Assembly: GCA_002943765.1 (NCBI GenBank)
Contig: PQWQ01000011.1
Coordinates: 992,001 to 1,056,000, forward strand
DNA length: 64,000 bases
Reading direction: 5' to 3'
Origin: Psoroptes ovis
Taxonomy: Eukaryota > Arthropoda > Arachnida > Sarcoptiformes > Psoroptidae
The notes below the pieces were generated by a model. That model was not told where the DNA came from, did no database searches, and worked only from the letters and a program-made list of their open reading frames with translations. Below, one piece after another: positions 35,577 through 47,612 of the stretch. Each line of letters begins with the position of its first letter. Position 1 is the stretch's first letter. The translations under genes and the position numbers were made by a program.

Positions 35577-36522
35577 ATGAAATATATTCCAAAGATTTGT
35601 TTAGAAGGAAATATTGGTTGTGGTAAATCATCATTATTATGTCGTTTAATTAATCATTTTGATCCAACCAAGAAAATCAATGCAAAATCATTAAATGATT
35701 ATGATTCAATACAAATAAATTTTGATAATTTCGAAAATAGAAAAATATCAATAATTATTACACCTGAACCAATAAAATTATGGACAAACATTCCATTTGA
35801 TGATGGTGTATTGCAAAAAAATGATAATCTTCTAGAAAAAATGTACACCGATCCAAAACGATGGGCATTCACATTTGAACATTATTGTCAATTGACAAGA
35901 TTGAATCAAATGATCAGTATATATGATAAAATTAATCAACAATCGCTAACTAGTGATGAAACATTCATACATCTTATGGAGCGTTCAATATATACTAATC
36001 GTTTTTGTTTCGTTGAAAATTTTTATCAGTCGTAAGTAGTTTTATTGTACAAGAGATACATTTTGCTAATGAAATACCATTTCGAAATTAGTAAAATATT
36101 GACACCTGTAGAATATGAAATTCTTGATCGATATTTAAATCACATCAATAAAAAATCTCAAACAATTGTTGATCTATTCATTTATTTACGAACTGATCCA
36201 TCGATTGCTTTGGAACGAATACGTAAACGTTCAAGAAAGGAAGAGAATACGATTTCAAAGGTATTTTTGATTTTTAAAATTCAATTCAATAATTCAACTA
36301 TTTTCCTTCAATTAGGAATATGTTAATGAAATTCATAAATTACATGAGAAAATTTTCATCGATAAACAAATCAATATTTGGAATAAAATAAATTGTTCTG
36401 CACCGAAAGACAAAGCCATCATATGCCTAGATGGAAATCAATTATTCGATAATGTTTATGATAATTTCATTAGTAATTTACGCAAATGGATTGAGAAAAT
36501 GATTCAAAACAAAGAACATTGA
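35577..36522 (+). CDS. dnk: Deoxynucleoside kinase (dCK/dGK/TK2 family)
   Basis: Exons 35577-36031, 36092-36260 and 36316-36522 (phases 2, then 0) encode 276 residues. The P-loop is GNIGCGKSS (residues about 11-19). TPEPIKLW follows, matching the EPVxxW substrate-site motif, then WAFTFEHYCQLTRL, the ERSIYTNRFCFVENFY element (ERS motif) and the LID RIRKRSRKEE. The enzyme phosphorylates deoxynucleosides at the 5' position in the salvage pathway. Arthropods commonly have one broad-specificity dNK. The exon 1/2 join completes a Ser codon (TC + T). Confidence 0.95.
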
Positions 36523-36610
36523 TAGGATGGCATAAATTTTATGAATAATTAAATTAATTCGGCAATCATTCTATTTTTTTCAGAATATCAATTCACATTA
36601 ACATCTCAAA

Positions 36611-38447
36611 ATGGATTTCTATTCTTCTGATGATTTTTCATATGATGATTTATTGAATGAAGATGATTCATTATATGAACAAGATGATTTTCTCGATTCT
36701 TATGGTATGTTTATATTAAAATTCATTTATTCATGTATAAAATTGAATTTTTATGTCAATTTAGAAGATGATTCTGACTATTATAGTGATCAAATGATGA
36801 TGATGATGAATGGAGAGAAATCGGCAACTATTCATGACTCGTTGCTTAATTGTATTCAGCCCACTATCACTGATGTTTGGTGGAAATTTTTATGGCCAAT
36901 TATCTTCATGAATTTATTTCCATGTATTTCATTTTCATTATTATCTGCCGTAAATTTATCGAAAAAAATACGTTTGATAATAATTGAATTTTTATTGATT
37001 ACAAGTGGTTATTTATTATTAATACATCATTATTATCGTGATAATTATGATCAATTATTATTTCTAACAATTGTGATTATAACATCAACAATTATTATTT
37101 CATTTTTGATTACATATAAGTATTGGCAACAAGGATTGATAATCTTATGGACATTGCATTTGTCTCTTATTGCAATCAATGAAATACTTATTCACTTCAA
37201 TGACCAACAAGAATGGATAAAATTACGACCAAATTTAATGTTATTATTGATGAAATCGATATCGTATTTTTGTGAAAAGCGTGTCGTTATTGAGAAAAAA
37301 GATTCAAACATCAATGAAAATAATTTACGATCAGTATTATTGGAATATTGTTCATACGCTTTACATCCATGTACTATCATTTTGGGGATCTGGCATCCAT
37401 TTATTGATTATTCTAAATCATTGATAATCAAGTCCACTGAAAAAATTTCAAGAAAAAATATTGTTTATTCCATCGGTTCATTATTATTATCAATATTATT
37501 CCTATTATTATCGACATGTTTCATAGATTATTTTTTCGAGCATATTATTTTCGAATATCTAGATTTATTCGTGAAAATATTTTTAGATGATCCACAATCG
37601 AATAAATCATGGACATTCATATTGAAAATAATAGAATCATATTCCATCTCGATACAATTTCATTTTTCACATTATTTCATATGCTTTGTAGGACAATCAA
37701 TGTTTGATTTATGGGGTTTTGGTTGTCAAAATAATCTACAAGTTACAAAGCCAATGTCAATTGAATGGCCAAGATCATTGGTCGATGTTGTCATTGCATG
37801 GAATATACCTATGCATCAATGGTTGAAAAAATGTATGTTTTACTGAATATCGGATTGTTTGATTTATTTTTTTTAATTTAAAAATTGACAGATGTATTTC
37901 AAATATTGAAAAATAATGTTAAAAATATATATCTTAATATATTGGCAACGTATTTTATTAGTTCATATTTACATGGTTTCAATTTTCAAATATGGACTGT
38001 ATTATTAACATTAGGATTGATAACGCAAACTGAATTTAAATTACGAAAATCATTATCAACAATGCTATCGGCTTGTATTGAATCACGTGAATGTCAATAT
38101 GATTATTATATTTATGAAAACGATGATAACGATAATTATAAAACAGTCTGTCGTAATGGACATTCAAAAACTAAGAAATATTTTTTGGTGAGATTGATCA
38201 ATTTGCTGTTCACATTACTTGCATTATTTCATTTGGCATTCCTTGGTGCGACATTTGATGGTCAGACGGATGTAAGTTGATTGTGTGTTTTATCACATCA
38301 TGACATTGATCATTTTTCTTCTAAATCATTTTCTCACAGTCATCTAGTATTGAAAATGTATGGACAGTATGGAGTGAATTGAATTTCTATCCATTCATAT
38401 CGATGATAATAATGTTCATTTTGTATAAATTAATTTCATTTATTTAA
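36611..38447 (+). CDS. por: Porcupine, Wnt O-acyltransferase (MBOAT family)
   Basis: Exons 36611-36704, 36765-37832, 37892-38271 and 38340-38447 (phases 1, 1, 0) encode 549 residues. An acidic N-terminus leads into many hydrophobic helices. The C-terminal half has the Porcupine/MBOAT core: LEYCSYALHPCTIILGIW, WNIPMHQWLKKYVF (N378), YLHGFNFQIW (H415, the MBOAT catalytic His) and VRLINLLFTLLALFHLAFLG. Porcupine adds palmitoleate to Wnt proteins in the ER. Intron 1 (60 bp) is in frame and has no stop, so its retention would also give an open protein. The gene ends 46 bp before the stop of the convergent DDX55 gene. Confidence 0.93.
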
Positions 38448-38493
38448 TCGATCTTTTTTCTTATAAAAATCATCTGAAAAGCTCAATTAAAAA

Positions 38494-40257
38494 CTATTTC
38501 AATCCAAAATATTGATCAAACTCTTCATTTGTTATCTTTTTTCTTTTCAATTTTTTCACCATTCTAGCATCATCATTCAATTCATCGATATCTAATTCAT
38601 TGATTGTTGAACTTTTTGATTTTACACGTTTTTTACCACTTTGGCAATGATTTTGATTTTGTGTATTCTCTATTTTATTATCTGCATTTTTTGTATTTGC
38701 CTGATTTGTGTTGACTTTTTTGTCATACAATATTTGTTTGAATTTTTTGACAATTTTTTCATCATCCAAACCGTTTGATTTGAATTTTGTTGTTTGTGAT
38801 GATTTATTCAATGAACGTAATTCAGGCATTTTCGGTATGACTAATAATCCATAGCTATTTGCTAAATCATTCAAATCTAATTGTTTGAATAACCATTTAG
38901 ACATGATATGTTTAGTAGAATATGTTCGTATAAAACTAACGAATGCTTCAGTTGATAGTTGATAAAAATTAATGTTTCGTCTTGATTCTGAACGTATCCA
39001 ATCATATAATGATTTCTTAAATTTAATGTTTGATTCATTTTCAAGATCATAATTATTAAACTCATCGAATTCATTTATCTGTACACCTTTTGCTTCACAA
39101 TGATCGACGAATGATCGTTCATGTTTATGACAAAATAATAATGAATTGCCGATTGTATTCAATTGATGAGCTGAGCGGCCACAACGATGTACATATTGTT
39201 CAATAGTTAATGGTAAATCAAAATTAATAACCCAATCAACTTGTGGAATATCAACACCGCGACTCACAATATCGGTGCATAGTAATAAGGAATGGTTTGT
39301 CTCAATGAATTCATTGTAAATTTTTTTTCGCTTATTTTGATTTAGTTTTCGATGTAATTTCAATATTTTTATCGTTTTAAGATAATGACTGAGAATTTTT
39401 TCAAAGAAATCTACTTGAACACATGTGGATAGAAATATTAAAATTTTCCCAGAACGATGTTTGCCTAAAAAATCAATCAAAAAGGGGAGTTTATCTTCTG
39501 ATGACTGGAAAACAATGAAATTATTTGTCAATCTATTTGGCATTTGTATGCACTTAGAAGATTGCTTTTCTTTTATAGCGACTTTTACTGGATTTCTAAG
39601 ACCAACACGTATTAACTGGTTCATGTCGTTTGTTTGTGTTGCTGAAAATAATGATGTGCGTCGTAATTTTGGTAGATAATCAATGATTTCATTCAAGGTT
39701 TTTTCGAAACCTAAATTCAATAATTGATCTGCTTCATCCATCACAAAAATATCCAAGCTTTGGCGGATTTTGGTCGAAAATATTTGCGATTTTTCCAACA
39801 TATCTAACAAACGGCCAGGCGTTGATACGATAATGTTTGCACCATTATTAGCGTAGTTTTTCACATCATTATTCACATTATTACCACCAATTAATAATAA
39901 CGATTTGATTTTGAATTCATTATTTCTTTTATTCAAACTGTTTAAAAATATTTCAAATACATTGAAAATTTGTTGAGCTAATTCTCTTGTCGGACTGATA
40001 ACAACAGCAAATATATCATATTTTTTGATTTGTTCATTTTTCTTTGCGGATTTTTGTAATAATAATTGTAAAATTGGTACAACAAATGCTAATGTTTTTC
40101 CACTACCGGTTATTGCTTCAACAATTAAATCTTTATTTGATAAAAATAATGGAATCGATGCCGATTGTACTGGTGTCATTGATGAGAATTGGAATTCATT
40201 TTTCAAGATGATTTTTAAATCATCATGGATTGCTAAAGAATCCCATGATGTATCCAT
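38494..40257 (-). CDS. DDX55: DEAD-box RNA helicase, DDX55/Spb4 type
   Basis: Single exon, 587 residues. Motifs in order: Q motif with FQFSSMTPVQSASIP (residues about 22-36), AITGSGKT (48-55), PTREL (89-93), TPGR (146-149), DEAD (174-177), SAT (205-207), a motif V TDIVSRGVD (328-336) and motif VI HRCGRSAH (357-364). The C-terminal part AFVSFIRTYSTKHI and YGLLVIPKMPELR, plus the end RMVKKLKRKKITNEEFDQYFG, identify the DDX55/Spb4 branch, which works in 60S ribosome assembly in the nucleolus. In motif VI the last Arg (HRxGRxxR) is His364, and the conserved HGK of motif IV-V is HRK. Both are unusual. Confidence 0.95.
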   Translation of the reverse strand: MDTSWDSLAIHDDLKIILKNEFQFSSMTPVQSASIPLFLSNKDLIVEAITGSGKTLAFVVPILQLLLQKSAKKNEQIKKYDIFAVVISPTRELAQQIFNVFEIFLNSLNKRNNEFKIKSLLLIGGNNVNNDVKNYANNGANIIVSTPGRLLDMLEKSQIFSTKIRQSLDIFVMDEADQLLNLGFEKTLNEIIDYLPKLRRTSLFSATQTNDMNQLIRVGLRNPVKVAIKEKQSSKCIQMPNRLTNNFIVFQSSEDKLPFLIDFLGKHRSGKILIFLSTCVQVDFFEKILSHYLKTIKILKLHRKLNQNKRKKIYNEFIETNHSLLLCTDIVSRGVDIPQVDWVINFDLPLTIEQYVHRCGRSAHQLNTIGNSLLFCHKHERSFVDHCEAKGVQINEFDEFNNYDLENESNIKFKKSLYDWIRSESRRNINFYQLSTEAFVSFIRTYSTKHIMSKWLFKQLDLNDLANSYGLLVIPKMPELRSLNKSSQTTKFKSNGLDDEKIVKKFKQILYDKKVNTNQANTKNADNKIENTQNQNHCQSGKKRVKSKSSTINELDIDELNDDARMVKKLKRKKITNEEFDQYFGLK

Positions 40258-40431
40258 AATTTAGTTTAAATTTGATTGAAAAAACCGTGTTTTGATTTTG
40301 AAAAAAAACATGCTTCACAAAAAAAAAAAATCAAAACAAAGGTCCTTTCAAACGCAATGTAATGCACCAAAAATGGGGAAAAAACAAAAAAATATTCAGT
40401 TTTTTGCCATGTTAAACGTCATTGTAGACAG

Positions 40432-40471
<40 letters not shown>

Positions 40472-41965
40472 AAATAAATAGCAATTACAATAGTAAAAAG
40501 TTGATTGAAAATGATTTTTTTTTCATTTCACCATACATACATACACACATTTACTACTGCTAATATACACACATACACCGAGAACAAATGCTGGTGAAGA
40601 TAAATGAATTCTGGCTAAATAACAACAAATAAACAAAAACATCATAATAATAATCAACATTGTAATCATTTATTATTTTATTCAATTTATTTATTTATTT
40701 TGTGATTTTTCTTTATTTTGACATCCAAATCAAAATAATGAAAATACAAAGAAAATTTCAAATTAAATAAATTATACAAGAAACAATAGTGATTGTCTTT
40801 TATTTGTTTTTAAATGATGAATTTATATTTTTGTTTCTTCATCAAAAACAAAAAAAATGTTTTTCATTATGTTTTTGTCAAATCTAAATTAATCGTGTAA
40901 AAAAAATAAAAATCGTTTATTCATTGAAAATTGCTCAATGAAAAATCAAAACAAATAAAAAAAAAGAAGAAAAACAAAATACAATTGTTTGATTTGTCAT
41001 TTCGGTTTTCTCCGAAATTTTTTTTTTTTAAATTTCTTGTTCTTGATTTCATTGCGAATTTTTTTTGATGATCATTTTGCTAAAATCATTGAGACGTTAT
41101 TTAATCGAAATTTTTTTTTTGGTGGAAGATTTTCATTCATTCAGTTTTGTCCCGAGTTTGAATTGATTCAAGTTTTCTTTTTCAATTTTCAATTTTTTTG
41201 TTGTTGTCAATACTTGATCAAGTAGTAAGTAATATTGTAAATTGATATTTAATACAATATTCAAAGATTCTAACATTTTTTATTTCTCATCATAGTTTGG
41301 TGCAAGGAAATATTTAATTGAATTCATAATTACAAAGATCGTTTAACAGTGAAAAAAATACATCAAGTGATCTAGTGTCGAATACCACTCAAATTTGAAT
41401 GGTTTGTGCTGATAATCGACAACAAAAGCTAGAGAATTTGCACTTGAAATCATTTATCATTTGTTTTGGTGATAATCACCATTTACTGAACATAATACAA
41501 TCTCATTCATATATCTATATTTATATCACAATTCATATTTTGAATATTTGAAAATTGTTCAAATTTCAAATCAAATACAATACTGACGATACATATTACT
41601 TCATTAATTCATAGATATTTTAAACGTTCTGTGTCCTCGAAAAATAACTATCATTTAAATCATTTTTTTTCGTAAGTTTACTGTTATTATTATTATTAAT
41701 TGAATTTGTATGCCTTTTTATCTATCTTATTTGTCATTTAGAATAGATTATAGTTGTTTTGGTGATATTTGATAATGGTATTTGAGTTATTTAATGTGAA
41801 TTTCAATATGATTTTTGATGAATCGTATGTTTGTTTGTGTGTGTGTGTGTGTGTGACATAGAATATGATATAAATTAATATCAAAAAATATTTTTCATAT
41901 TTTTCCATGGAAAAAATATTTATTTTAATTTATTTCTATTCAATTTTTTTTATTTATCACAGAAA
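40258..41965. other. Divergent intergenic region between DDX55 and bunched
   Basis: Contains (AAT)n at 40432-40469 and (TG)n near 41834-41853. An acceptor ATTTATCACAG at about 41962 just before the bunched ATG implies that at least one 5' UTR exon lies upstream. Confidence 0.5.
40432..40469. repeat. (AAT)n microsatellite
   Basis: About twelve uninterrupted AAT units in non-coding sequence. Confidence 0.95.
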
Positions 41966-43687
41966 ATGATGGAAGCATCAATTCAAAATATTCATAGTGG
42001 TGGCAATGATGGTGGCAACGGTGGTGGTGGTGGTGTTGTTAATAATGATGGTAGCGTTGGTGTTGGCGGTGGTGGTGGTTTAATTGAAAATAATGTTACG
42101 AATATCAATGATATTGCCGCAGCATCAACAAATATTGGATTAATTGAAATTGTTTCTAATAATAACAATAATACTATTAATGAAAATCATTATCACAATA
42201 ATAATGATGATGATTGTTTAATTGCAGCAAATAATATTAATAATCAACAACCACAACAATTGCAACAGCAGCAAAATAATCATTATCATCATACACAACA
42301 TTTACAGCAACATAATAATACTCCTCTGCTTGATCAACAACAACAACAACAACAATATCATCATTCACATCATCATCATCGCCATCACCATCATCATCAT
42401 CATCATCACCACCACCAACAACAACAACATCAACATCAACATCAAGAACAACAACCACAGCAACTTAATAATCAAAATAGTATTAATAATAATAATAATA
42501 ATATGATGACTATCATCGATAGTACTACAAATATAAACAACAGCAACAATAATATTAATACAGCAGCAATAATAGCAGACAATATTAATAATAATAATAA
42601 TAATAATAATGATAATAATATTGGCCATGTCTTTATAAATAGTGGTAATATTTCAAATGTAAATGATCAACAACAGCAAGTAAACAATAATAATGATAAT
42701 AATATACAACAAAATTTGTATTTAAATCCAAATCCTATTAATACGATCAATTCAAGTGTAGCAAATTTACAATCAACAGATATTTCTCCAGTCATCAACA
42801 ATAATCTCAATAATAATTTAAATAATCATCTAAATCAACAACAAACAAAATTAACATCTGTAACACCGATCACATCAGTGGCTTCATCTAATAATATTAA
42901 TACAAATATAACGAATAATACAAATAATCCTGAAGATATTGAAATGAGACATCGTTTTAAGGTTGTAAAATTAGTATCATCACAACCTTATACACGAGGT
43001 AGATGGACTTGTTTTGATTATAATGATGAAAATCAAAATACAATCAACATTTCGAAACATGTACCGGCAAATAAAATTATACCTAATGAACAATTAGAAC
43101 AATCATCATTATTACAGGAACCAAATTGTCCACCAGGTATTGGTGGACAAACAAATTCCGATCAATCAGAAGTTGCAATCGATAATAAAATAGAACAAGC
43201 AATGGATTTAGTTAAATCACATTTGATGTTTGCTGTTCGTGAAGAAGTTGATGTTCTAAAGGAGCGTATCAAAGAATTAGAAGCCGAAATACAAATATTA
43301 AGACAACATGCAACACCTGAAACATTAGCATTAATTAATAGTACTCGTGCGACGACGGCCGTAGCTGCTAATGCTGTTGTTGCTGTCGCAGCAGCAGCAG
43401 TTGCTGCATCATCAGCGAATACAAATATTATGCAATCATCAACAATGACCAATGTTAATCCGGTTATCATAAATACTAATAATAATAATAACAATAACAC
43501 TAATGCCAATGCTAACGTTAATAATATTAATAATGGCAATAATCATAATAATAATATGAACGTGATCGATAATAATACAACATCAACGGCAACAGCAGCA
43601 GCAGCCGCATCAACCGCAACAAATAATACAAATTCAAATAACATTACGAATAACAATAATAATAATAATAATACGAATCCTGATTAA
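41966..43687 (+). CDS. bun: TSC22-domain factor, bunched-like long isoform
   Basis: One exon of 573 residues. Two conserved islands sit in low-complexity sequence. The first, residues about 330-350, reads RFKVVKL and YTRGRWTCFDY, the motif found in long TSC22D/bunched-A isoforms. The second, residues about 401-447, is the TSC box and leucine zipper: AIDNKIEQAMDLVKSHLMFA, REEVDVLKERIKELEAEI. The rest is Asn, Gln, His, Gly and Ala runs, including His and Asn tracts from CAT and AAT repeats. TSC22 long isoforms act with Madm/NRBP1 in growth control. No second, short-isoform first exon was identified. The coding exon starts about four bases after a splice acceptor. Confidence 0.93.
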   Translation: MMEASIQNIHSGGNDGGNGGGGGVVNNDGSVGVGGGGGLIENNVTNINDIAAASTNIGLIEIVSNNNNNTINENHYHNNNDDDCLIAANNINNQQPQQLQQQQNNHYHHTQHLQQHNNTPLLDQQQQQQQYHHSHHHHRHHHHHHHHHHHQQQQHQHQHQEQQPQQLNNQNSINNNNNNMMTIIDSTTNINNSNNNINTAAIIADNINNNNNNNNDNNIGHVFINSGNISNVNDQQQQVNNNNDNNIQQNLYLNPNPINTINSSVANLQSTDISPVINNNLNNNLNNHLNQQQTKLTSVTPITSVASSNNINTNITNNTNNPEDIEMRHRFKVVKLVSSQPYTRGRWTCFDYNDENQNTINISKHVPANKIIPNEQLEQSSLLQEPNCPPGIGGQTNSDQSEVAIDNKIEQAMDLVKSHLMFAVREEVDVLKERIKELEAEIQILRQHATPETLALINSTRATTAVAANAVVAVAAAAVAASSANTNIMQSSTMTNVNPVIINTNNNNNNNTNANANVNNINNGNNHNNNMNVIDNNTTSTATAAAAASTATNNTNSNNITNNNNNNNNTNPD

Positions 43688-44548
43688 ATAATTTATAATT
43701 ATCATAAATATAAATCTCGAAAATTATGTATTATTTGTTATGATGAATGTTTTACATCTGATTATTGTTATTATTATCATTATCATAATCATATTTTTGA
43801 ATCTGATCTGAAGAACACATCCGCCAAATTGATGATGAATTGTCAGAAATTTGTGAATAAACAATTTTGTTTTGTAAAATTTTGACAATTCATCCAATCA
43901 GACTGTCATTGAATACGAAAACAAAATGATAATTGTTAATTGTTGTTTCTGGCCTTTTTTTCCTTTTTTTTCATTTTCTCAAAGTCATTTTTGTACCCTG
44001 AAAAAAATTTCAGACAAACAAACAAACAAACGCATCAATCTCTCATTGAATTAGAGTTAAAAACAAATATATATTTTGATTCATTTCTTTCTTTCTTTCA
44101 ATAATTATTTTTTGTTTTTCGGACAAAATAATTTGAGTGATAGACACACACACACACAATAATACGCAAATTAAAATAAAGATGAAAACATATATATCTT
44201 TAAACATTAAACAAATCAATCCTTTTTTTTGATGATATCACACAATGAATCATAAATATTTCTGTTCATTTATTATTATCATTATCAATCAGAATTATAA
44301 TTACAAAATCGAAAATTATTATGATGAATAAGAAAATGGATATATGCGAATATACAATTGTGAATGTATATATTGGAATTATTAATAATAATAATGATGA
44401 TAATTCAAAATTTTTTTTTTTTTTTTTTTTGTGAATCAGTAATATGATACAAATTATTATTATCAATGATATTCATTCAAAATGAATACCCGTATATTTA
44501 TATTTATTTTTTTTTCATTCAGTGTTTGAATAAAATTAATTAGTTTCA
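43688..44548. other. Convergent 3' regions of bunched and NKAPD1
   Basis: Probable 3' UTRs. Includes a (CA)n block at about 44144-44158 and a T20 run at 44411-44430. No gene seen. Confidence 0.5.
44411..44430. repeat. Poly(T) run, T20
   Basis: Twenty T on the plus strand, downstream of the NKAPD1 stop on the minus strand. Confidence 0.9.
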
Positions 44549-45116
44549 CTATTTATCACATTGTTTACGCTTGTTTTTTTGTTTACGTTTTTTCTTACGT
44601 TTTCGTTTCAATTTTTTCTTTGATGATTTTTTAACTTTGGTTTTAGTTTTCAATGGCTTATTTACTGTCGATAATGATGAAGATGTTGATGATGAGGATG
44701 ACGATGAAAACTCTTCAGGATACAATAGCTGATAACCATCATGTTTCCAACGTTCATTTGTTTGTTTTGATTCATTTTTAAGAAATTCTTTCATCCAATC
44801 AATATTTAATTCATTATTTTTGATTTTCTTTTTTAATTTTTTCTTTTTTGATTTTGATATTTTTCCATTATCATGATTTTGATCTGAATCATTATTGTCG
44901 TAATTATCATCATCAGAATCAGCTTTTCTTTTCAAATGTAAATTCCACATTTGTTGTTCTTCTCTGATCTTTAATAATTGAAATTTTGGAAAAAAAAATT
45001 GGTGAATTTTTCAAAACAAAAGATAAAATAATACAAACTCTATTATGAAAATCGGTGGATTGTATTGTTCTCTTAAGTATGTTTTTGCCAACATTTGAAA
45101 CATATTTGGATGACAT
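44549..45116 (-). CDS. NKAPD1 (C11orf57) homologue
   Basis: Exons 45116-45039 and 44968-44549, joined in phase 0, encode 165 residues. The N-terminal VGKNILKRTIQSTDFHNR then IREEQQMWNL and the central ERWKHDGYQLLYPEEF match the conserved parts of vertebrate NKAPD1 (LGK...RNVIRHTDAHNK, DRWGHSGYKELYPEEF). The rest is acidic/Asn-rich, then Ser-rich, then a very basic Lys/Arg tail. The function of this family is not known; the tail suggests nuclear location. The donor is GTTTGT, which is not the strongest type. It is divergent from PR65, with 246 bp between start codons. Confidence 0.85.
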
Positions 45117-45362
45117 TGTTTCAACTTTGATACTAGTAATTTGACCAAAAAAATCAAATTACAAAATGAAAACGAAATTCATGGCAAGCAGCTCAATCTA
45201 CCCATGTGAGCGCAATCAAGTTGAAATAGTCAGTGATTGAGTTGCAACCGATTTTGACCAAATTCAGTCTGAATTGTTTTTGTTCATTTGTTTTTCTCTT
45301 TTTAACATTGATAATTTCAAATTTCTCCAAAAATATCTTAGAAAAAACCATTTTAAAAAATT
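45117..45362. promoter_or_regulatory. Probable bidirectional promoter, NKAPD1/PR65
   Basis: 246 bp between divergent start codons. The middle (about 45180-45260) is less AT-rich than its flanks, as expected for a promoter core. No defined motif recognised. Confidence 0.4.
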
Positions 45363-47235
45363 ATGGCTGAAGGTAATAATGATGAAAGCCTTTATCCGAT
45401 AGCCGTATTGATAGATGAATTAAGAAATGAAGATGTTCAGGTACGTCTTAATTCCATACGAAAATTATCGACAATTGCTTTGGCATTGGGCGTTGAGCGT
45501 ACCAGAACCGAATTGATACCATTTTTAGCTGATACAATTTATGATGAAGATGAAGTACTTGTTGCATTAGCTGAACAATTTGGTCAATTTACCAAATTAG
45601 TCGGTGGACCTGAATATGCTCATGTTTTGTTGACACCGCTTGAAGGTCTGGCAATGGTTGAAGAAACATTTGTACGCGAAAAAGCTATTGAATCATTGAG
45701 AATTGTTGCTAATGATCATTCATCGCGTGATCTTGAAGAATATTTTGTACCATTAGTTAGACGCTTGGCTGAAGGCGATTGGTTTACATCTCGTTGTAGT
45801 GCTTGCGGATTGTTCAGTGTTGTTTATCCTCGTGTATCAAGTCAAGTGAAAGCTGATTTGCGTGCGTGCTTTCGACAACTTTGTGGTGATGATACACCAA
45901 TGGTACGACGTAATGCAGCAAGTAAATTGGGCGAGTTCGCTGTGGTTTTGGAGCCAGAATATGTTAAATCTGAAATTATACCATTGTGGTCTAAATTTTT
46001 GAATGATGATCAAGATTCTGTTCGTTTGTTGGCCGTCGAAGATTCAATAGCTATTGCTGGACTTTTGAGTCACGAAGATATCGAAGCACATATGATACAA
46101 TTTCTCAAACAAGCATCCGAAGATAAATCATGGCGTGTGCGTTATATGGTAGCTGATAAATTCACAGACATACAAAATGTTGTTGGTCCCGAAATCACAA
46201 AAAGTGAATTAGTGCAAGCTTTTCAAAATTTATTGAAAGATCCAGAAGCTGAAGTTCGAGCAGCTGCAGCACAAAAAGTGAAAGATTTCTGTCAAAATTT
46301 ACCTGCTGATGACCGTGAACAAATAATAATGACACAAATATTGCCATGTATCAAAGAATTAGTTATTGATCCGAATCAACATGTAAAAACAGCATTGGCT
46401 GGCGTAATCATGGGACTTTCACCTATAGTCGGAGAACATAATACAATTGATCAACTTTTACCAATATTTTTGTCAATGTTGAAAGATGAATGTCCTGAAG
46501 TTCGTTTAAATGTCATTTCTAAATTAGATTGTGTAAACGAAGTGATAGGTGTTCAACAATTGAGTCAATCATTGTTACCGGCAATCGTTGAATTAGCTGA
46601 AGATAGTAAATGGCGTGTAAGATTAGCAATAATACAATATATGCCATTGCTCGCTGGACAACTTGGTGTTGAATTTTTCGAAGAGAAACTTAATTCACTT
46701 TGCATGGGTTGGTTAGTTGATCAAGTGTTCGCTATCCGAGAAGCAGCAACATTAAATTTGAAAAAATTAGTCGAAAAATTTGGACCAGAATGGGCACAAA
46801 AAACAGTCATACCGAAAATATTATCAATGGCATCTGATCCTAATTATCTTCATCGTATGACATTTTTATTTAGCATCAATGTATTGGCTTCAGTTTGTGG
46901 TCCTGAAATCATTATCGTTAGTATCTATCATTAATTTTGAATTCTATTCTAATCTATCTTTTCCTTTAGAAATCAATGCTGCCAACTGTTTTACGCTTAA
47001 GCACTGATTCAGTGCCAAATGTACGATTTAATGTGGCAAAAACATTGAAAATATTAGGTGCTGAACTAGACAAAAGGTATGAAATATCAATTCATTTCGA
47101 AATTTTCAAAAATCTAATCATTCAATCATTCATAGTGTCGTTCAAAATCAAATCAAACCATGTTTAGAACGATTAATTAGTGATAATGATATTGATGTTC
47201 GCTATTATGCTGAAGATGGATTACGTTCATTATAA
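45363..47235 (+). CDS. Pp2A-29B: PP2A scaffold subunit A (PR65)
   Basis: Exons 45363-46916, 46970-47076 and 47136-47235 (phases 0, then 2) encode 586 residues, close to the usual 589. It consists of HEAT repeats throughout, starting LYPIAVLIDELRNEDVQVRL and containing the highly conserved EGLAMVEETFVREKAIESL, EGDWFTSRCSACGLF, KSWRVRYMVADKF, DEVxxVRLN-type repeats and KWRVRLAIIQYMPLLAGQLG. The scaffold holds the PP2A catalytic and regulatory subunits in cytoplasm and nucleus. Conservation is very high, unlike most proteins in this window. The end (DIDVRYYAEDGLRSL) corresponds to the family C-terminus. Confidence 0.98.
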
Positions 47236-47612
47236 GAAAAAAAAATATTCGAATCAATCCGTAACTTTTGATATTTGTAAATCAATTGAATATTAATATT
47301 TAATCCACCAATCCTTTTAACACTCAAGAATAATGACTATTAAATACAACAATCGTTTAGATTACCTTATATGTAATTGTTTTAAAATTGCAGTCAACAT
47401 GAATCGTCATCATCAATCATTTTTTCTCCAAATTTAATGAATAAATATTCACATCTTCAATAACATTTTTAATTTGAAAATTGTTTACTCCTTTAATTTA
47501 TTTAAAAAAATCAAAATAATTTTGAGGAAAAAATAGGTTAGAATTAGGTTTAATTCAAATAATTTTTTTTCAAATATCCATCAATAAATGGCGCCATGTT
47601 TTTCCATATTTT
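47236..47612. other. Convergent 3' regions of PR65 and the lipocalin
   Basis: AT-rich with AATAAA-like signals. No gene seen. Confidence 0.5.

Noticed and set aside
42222..42628. Ile/Asn-rich plus-strand and Asp/Val or Ile/Leu/Met-rich minus-strand frames
   Set aside because: Alternative readings of the CAT, CAA and AAT repeats within the bunched exon.
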